17,432 nt of DNA from Comamonas sp. lk (GTDB lineage Bacteria > Pseudomonadota > Gammaproteobacteria > Burkholderiales > Burkholderiaceae_C), in the NCBI GenBank assembly GCA_945875225.1, contig CAMCJY010000008.1, positions 1 to 17,432 of the forward strand, written 5' to 3'. Positions 14,186 through 17,432 of the stretch are shown here, one piece after another. A program made the position numbers and the translations under genes. How positions within the stretch are numbered: the stretch's first letter is position 1; the number at the start of each line of letters is the position of its first letter. Under the pieces are notes generated by a model. It searched no databases, was not told the DNA's origin, and was given only the letters and a program-made list of their open reading frames with translations.

Positions 14186-14242
14186 GGCCCGAAGCACAAA
14201 ATTGTTTGTGTGGGTCGAGTAAGTGGGAGTCCTATGGCTCCC
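14186..14242 (+). promoter_or_regulatory. Stem-loops in the rpsL-rpsG spacer, possible S7 control region
   Basis: GGCCC (14186-14190) with GGGTC (14212-14216) encloses a second stem CACAAA-ATTG-TTTGTG (14195-14210). A further hairpin, GGGAG-T-CC-TAT-GG-CTCCC (14225-14242), follows. In E. coli, S7 represses its own operon by binding the rpsL-rpsG spacer. That this spacer does the same is an inference from position and structure; the sequence itself was not matched to the E. coli site. Confidence 0.4.
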
Positions 14243-14286
14243 GCGGTATTCCTAGTGGATGCCAACTGAAGCAAAGAGGTGAAAAA

Positions 14287-14760
14287 ATGCCACGTCGTCG
14301 CGAAGTCCCCAAACGTGAAATCCTGCCCGATCCAAAATTCGGCAATGTCGAGCTGTCCAAGTTCATGAATGTCATCATGGAAGGCGGCAAAAAAGCAGTC
14401 GCCGAGCGTATTATTTACGGCGCGTTGGAGCAGATTGAAAAGAAACATCCCGGTAAAGACCCACTCGAAGCCTTTACCGTTGCTATCAACAACGTCAAAC
14501 CCATGGTCGAGGTCAAATCCCGCCGTGTCGGTGGCGCCAACTACCAAGTTCCGGTTGAGGTGCGCCCCGTGCGTCGTCTGGCCTTGTCGATGCGCTGGAT
14601 TAAAGAAGCCGCGCGCAAGCGTGGCGAAAAATCCATGGCGCTGCGCTTGGCCAATGAGCTGCTCGAAGCCACCGAAGGCCGTGGCGGCGCGATGAAAAAG
14701 CGCGATGAAGTGCACCGCATGGCTGAAGCCAACAAGGCGTTCTCGCACTTCCGTTTCTAA
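14287..14760 (+). CDS. rpsG: 30S ribosomal protein S7
   Basis: This 157-residue primary binding protein of the 16S rRNA 3' domain (head of the small subunit) is of normal length. The N-terminal MPRRREVPKREILPDPKFG, the segment VGGANYQVPVEVRPVRR and the C-terminal RDEVHRMAEANKAFSHFRF are all family hallmarks. The ATG at 14287 has AGAGGTG seven bases upstream; the frame stays open to 14206 but the extra codons lie in the structured spacer and do not resemble S7. S7 often acts as the translational repressor of this operon, and the 164-base spacer before it contains stem-loops that may be the target. Confidence 0.98.
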   Translation: MPRRREVPKREILPDPKFGNVELSKFMNVIMEGGKKAVAERIIYGALEQIEKKHPGKDPLEAFTVAINNVKPMVEVKSRRVGGANYQVPVEVRPVRRLALSMRWIKEAARKRGEKSMALRLANELLEATEGRGGAMKKRDEVHRMAEANKAFSHFRF

Positions 14761-14774
14761 GCAGCGCACGCCGA

Positions 14775-14819
14775 CGGGCCCGGGTGCCCGCACCGCCATG
14801 GCGCAGTGTCATCACACTG
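14775..14819 (+). promoter_or_regulatory. Two small hairpins in the rpsG-fusA spacer
   Basis: CGGGC (14775-14779) pairs with GCCCG (14786-14790), and CAGTGT (14804-14809) pairs with ACACTG (14814-14819) around CATC. No T tract follows either one. They may be RNA-processing or stability elements of the operon message. The rest of this 150-base spacer shows nothing further apart from the fusA ribosome site. Confidence 0.35.
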
Positions 14820-14910
14820 TTGCAGCGGTGCTTTAGCCTTAGCGACCGGCCGCAAGCAGCGCCTACAAGCGCACCGATTATTGAAGACCCAGATCAAAGA
14901 AGGATCCACC

Positions 14911-17013
14911 ATGGCTCGCCATACCCCTATTGAGCGCTACCGCAACATCGGCATTTCAGCGCATATCGACGCCGGCAAAACCACCACGACCGAGCGCGTG
15001 TTGTTTTACACCGGCGTGAACCACAAAATCGGCGAAGTGCACGATGGCGCGGCCACCATGGACTGGATGGAGCAAGAGCAGGAGCGCGGTATCACGATTA
15101 CCTCGGCTGCAACCACTTGCTTCTGGAAAGGCATGGACAAGTCCTTGCCCGAGCACCGCATTAACATCATCGACACCCCTGGGCACGTGGACTTCACCAT
15201 CGAGGTGGAGCGCTCTATGCGCGTGCTGGATGGCGCTTGTATGGTCTATTGCGCGGTCGGCGGCGTGCAGCCCCAGTCCGAAACCGTGTGGCGCCAGGCC
15301 AATAAATACAAAGTGCCGCGCCTGGCATTTGTCAACAAAATGGACCGCACCGGCGCTAATTTCTACAAGGTCGTGGACCAGATGAAACTGCGCCTCAAGG
15401 CCAGCCCTGTGCCCATGGTGATCCCTATTGGTGCTGAAGAAAACTTCGTGGGCGTGGTGGACTTGCTCAAGATGAAAGCCATCGTCTGGGACGAGGCTTC
15501 GCAAGGTATGTTGTTTGACTACCGTGATATTCCTGCCGATTTGGTCGAGTTGGCCAAAGAGTGGCGGGAAAAAATGGTGGAAGCTGCCGCTGAAGCCACC
15601 GAAGAGCTGATGAACAAGTACCTGGAAGAAGGTGACTTGACCGAATTAGAAATCAAAGCTGGTATCCGCGCGCGCACGATTGCCAGCGAAATTCAGCCTA
15701 TGTACTGCGGCTCAGCCTTCAAGAACAAAGGCGTACAACGCATGCTGGACGCCGTGATTGAATTCATGCCTTCGCCTGTGGACATCCCGCCGGTTAACGG
15801 TATGGATGAAGATGAAAATCCGGTCGTGCGCCAGGCCGATGACGGCGAGAAATTCTCGGCGCTGGCATTTAAGCTGATGACCGACCCGTTTGTGGGTCAA
15901 CTCACCTTTGTGCGCGTCTATTCCGGCGTGCTGCAAAAAGGTGACAGCGTTTATAACCCGATCCGCGGAAAGAAAGAGCGTATCGGCCGTATTGTGCAAA
16001 TGCACGCTAACAACCGCGAAGAGGTCAGTGAAATTCGGGCCGGTGACATCGCTGCCTGCGTGGGTCTCAAAGACGTGACCACCGGCGAGACCTTGTGCGA
16101 TCCATCGGCGATCGTCATGCTCGAGCGTATGATCTTCCCCGAGCCCGTGATTACCCAGGCCGTGGAACCCAAGACCAAGGCCGACCAGGAAAAAATGGGT
16201 ATTGCTTTGCAGCGTTTGGCGCAGGAAGATCCGTCTTTCCGCGTCAAAACCGACGAAGAATCCGGCCAGACCCTGATTGCTGGTATGGGTGAGTTGCACC
16301 TCGAAATTATTGTGGACCGCATGAAGCGCGAATTTGGCGTAGAAGCCAATGTGGGCAAGCCCCAGGTGGCCTACCGCGAAACGATTCGCAAGACCATTGA
16401 AGACGCTGAAGGCAAGTTCGTGCGTCAGTCCGGTGGTAAAGGTCAATACGGCCACGTGGTGCTCAAGATTGAACCCAATGAAGCCGGTAAAGGCATCGTA
16501 TTTGTTGATGCCATTAAAGGTGGCGTGGTGCCGCGCGAATACATTCCTGCGGTCGAAAAAGGCATCCACGAAGCTGTTACGCAAGGCGTGCTAGCCGGTT
16601 ACCCGGTGGTGGATGTAAAAGTGACTTTGCACTTCGGTTCCTACCATGATGTCGACTCCAACGAATTGGCCTTCAAGATGGCCGCGATCTTTGGTTTCAA
16701 AGAAGGTTGCCGTAAAGCCAGCCCGGTGATTCTGGAGCCGATGATGGCGGTGGAAGTAGAAACCCCCGAAGACTATGCCGGTAACGTGATGGGCGATTTG
16801 TCCTCACGCCGCGGCATGGTGCAAGGCATGGAAGACATGGTCGGTGGCGGTAAAGCCATCAAGGCCGAGGTGCCACTGTCTGAGATGTTTGGTTACTCGA
16901 CCACGCTGCGCTCAATGTCGCAAGGTCGCGCCACCTACACCATGGAATTCAAGCACTACACCGAAGCGCCGCGCAATGTGTCCGAAGCCATCATGGCTGC
17001 GCGGGCCAAGTAA
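14911..17013 (+). CDS. fusA: Translation elongation factor G
   Basis: This 700-residue GTPase moves tRNA and mRNA through the ribosome and helps recycle it. The GTP-binding motifs are G1 AHIDAGKTT (17-25), the G2 region at ERGITITSAATT (58-69), G3 D88-TPGH92 and G4 N142-KMD145. Domains II to V follow in order, with GELHLEIIVDRMKREFGVE in domain III and GQYGHV near the start of domain IV; SRRGMVQGMEDM lies near the C-terminal end. Length equals that of other proteobacterial EF-G proteins. The ATG at 14911 is preceded by AGAAGGA at a normal distance. The frame stays open back to 14806, but those codons cover the hairpins of the spacer and are not EF-G. Third gene of the str operon. Confidence 0.98.
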   Translation: MARHTPIERYRNIGISAHIDAGKTTTTERVLFYTGVNHKIGEVHDGAATMDWMEQEQERGITITSAATTCFWKGMDKSLPEHRINIIDTPGHVDFTIEVERSMRVLDGACMVYCAVGGVQPQSETVWRQANKYKVPRLAFVNKMDRTGANFYKVVDQMKLRLKASPVPMVIPIGAEENFVGVVDLLKMKAIVWDEASQGMLFDYRDIPADLVELAKEWREKMVEAAAEATEELMNKYLEEGDLTELEIKAGIRARTIASEIQPMYCGSAFKNKGVQRMLDAVIEFMPSPVDIPPVNGMDEDENPVVRQADDGEKFSALAFKLMTDPFVGQLTFVRVYSGVLQKGDSVYNPIRGKKERIGRIVQMHANNREEVSEIRAGDIAACVGLKDVTTGETLCDPSAIVMLERMIFPEPVITQAVEPKTKADQEKMGIALQRLAQEDPSFRVKTDEESGQTLIAGMGELHLEIIVDRMKREFGVEANVGKPQVAYRETIRKTIEDAEGKFVRQSGGKGQYGHVVLKIEPNEAGKGIVFVDAIKGGVVPREYIPAVEKGIHEAVTQGVLAGYPVVDVKVTLHFGSYHDVDSNELAFKMAAIFGFKEGCRKASPVILEPMMAVEVETPEDYAGNVMGDLSSRRGMVQGMEDMVGGGKAIKAEVPLSEMFGYSTTLRSMSQGRATYTMEFKHYTEAPRNVSEAIMAARAK

Positions 17014-17031
17014 GTTTTCAAACGGTCTGCG

Positions 17032-17077
17032 ACGCTATGCCATCCTGTGCCCGTGCGGGATGAATCAGCAATAGCGT
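17032..17077 (+). promoter_or_regulatory. Two-tier stem-loop in the fusA-tuf spacer
   Basis: The outer stem pairs ACGCTAT (17032-17038) with ATAGCGT (17071-17077), exact over seven pairs. The inner stem pairs CATCCTG (17041-17047) with CGGGATG (17056-17062), with one T-G pair. No T tract follows, so it is not a terminator. It could be a processing, stability or regulatory element before tuf. Confidence 0.5.
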
Positions 17078-17124
17078 GCAAACCTTAAATCACACACGGG
17101 TCTTGCTCTTTTTGGAGAATTGAA

Positions 17125-17432
17125 ATGGGAAAAGAAAAATTTGCGCGTACCAAGCCCCACGTCAACGTAGGCACCATCGGCCATGTGGACCATGGCAAAA
17201 CTACGCTGACAGCGGCGATCACGACAATTTTGTCGGCTAAATTTGGCGGTGAAGCCAAGGCCTATGACCAAATTGACGCTGCGCCGGAAGAAAAAGCGCG
17301 CGGCATCACGATCAACACCGCCCACGTCGAGTACGAAACGGCGAACCGCCACTACGCGCACGTGGACTGCCCCGGACACGCTGACTATGTAAAAAACATG
17401 ATCACTGGCGCGGCCCAAATGGACGGCGCTAT
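17125..17432 (+). CDS. tuf: Translation elongation factor Tu, N-terminal part (3' end outside window)
   Basis: The first 102 codons of EF-Tu, the GTPase that delivers aminoacyl-tRNA to the ribosome, are present; the full protein is usually about 396 residues. G1 is GHVDHGKT (19-26), the switch I region ends in ARGITINTAHVEYE, and G3 is D81-CPGH85, followed by ADYVKNMITGAAQMDGA. The ATG at 17125 has GGAGA upstream at a usable distance. It lies 111 bases after fusA, across a stem-loop, as the last visible gene of the str operon. Whether this is the only tuf copy cannot be judged from the window. Confidence 0.98.
   Translation, partial: MGKEKFARTKPHVNVGTIGHVDHGKTTLTAAITTILSAKFGGEAKAYDQIDAAPEEKARGITINTAHVEYETANRHYAHVDCPGHADYVKNMITGAAQMDGA

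Noticed and set aside
14026..14799. Minus-strand open frame opposite rpsL and rpsG
   Set aside because: It lies antisense to two essential ribosomal genes with full family sequence; no motif or ribosome site.
14806..14910. Upstream start for fusA
   Set aside because: The added 35 residues cover spacer hairpins; MARHTPIERYRNIG is the conserved EF-G start and has its own ribosome site.
15712..16584. Minus-strand open frame of 290 codons inside fusA
   Set aside because: Phe/His-rich shadow of the EF-G codons.

Overview
The window looks like a chromosomal segment of a betaproteobacterium in the order Burkholderiales, most likely a Comamonadaceae-type genome. The basis is the gene order mreB-mreC-mreD-mrdA, a hemB of the HGQDG type, the thioredoxin-like 2Fe-2S ferredoxin next to a small alpha/beta hydrolase, the rpsL-rpsG-fusA-tuf order, GC-rich coding sequence, and protein sequences that read as Burkholderiales. 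It is mainly conserved housekeeping DNA. There is no phage, transposon, CRISPR array, toxin system or tRNA.

Layout. Positions 1-3908 (+) hold the cell-shape cluster: the 3' end of mreB, then mreC, mreD and mrdA (PBP2), the elongasome that directs side-wall peptidoglycan synthesis. From 9426 down to 3922 everything is on the minus strand. It starts with hemB (haem synthesis), followed by an SDR dehydrogenase, a crotonase-family protein and a GMC flavin oxidoreductase, closely spaced like one operon. After these come a 342-base spacer that appears to encode a structured RNA of about 194 nt (6S-like) with an intrinsic terminator, and then a TauE/SafE-type permease.

From 9427 to 9750 there is a 324-base spacer between divergent hemB and hemJ. 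It holds an AT-rich tract, a sigma70-type promoter, and a self-contained small-RNA-like unit that ends in a strong terminator. On the plus strand follow hemJ (protoporphyrinogen oxidase type), a VanZ-domain membrane protein, a 2Fe-2S ferredoxin, an alpha/beta hydrolase and a secreted D-Ala-D-Ala carboxypeptidase. Then comes the str operon (rpsL, rpsG, fusA, tuf; the last runs off the end), whose spacers contain several stem-loops.

How it fits together: both ends serve growth (wall elongation, wall trimming by the carboxypeptidase, translation), and the middle carries two steps of haem synthesis on either side of the small-RNA spacer. I found no new multi-gene system. The least explained parts are the two RNA candidates (about 4822-5015 minus and 9602-9700 plus), the inverted repeats before hemB and the permease gene, and the structured spacers of the str operon. 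All structures were paired by eye; no folding or database search was run.
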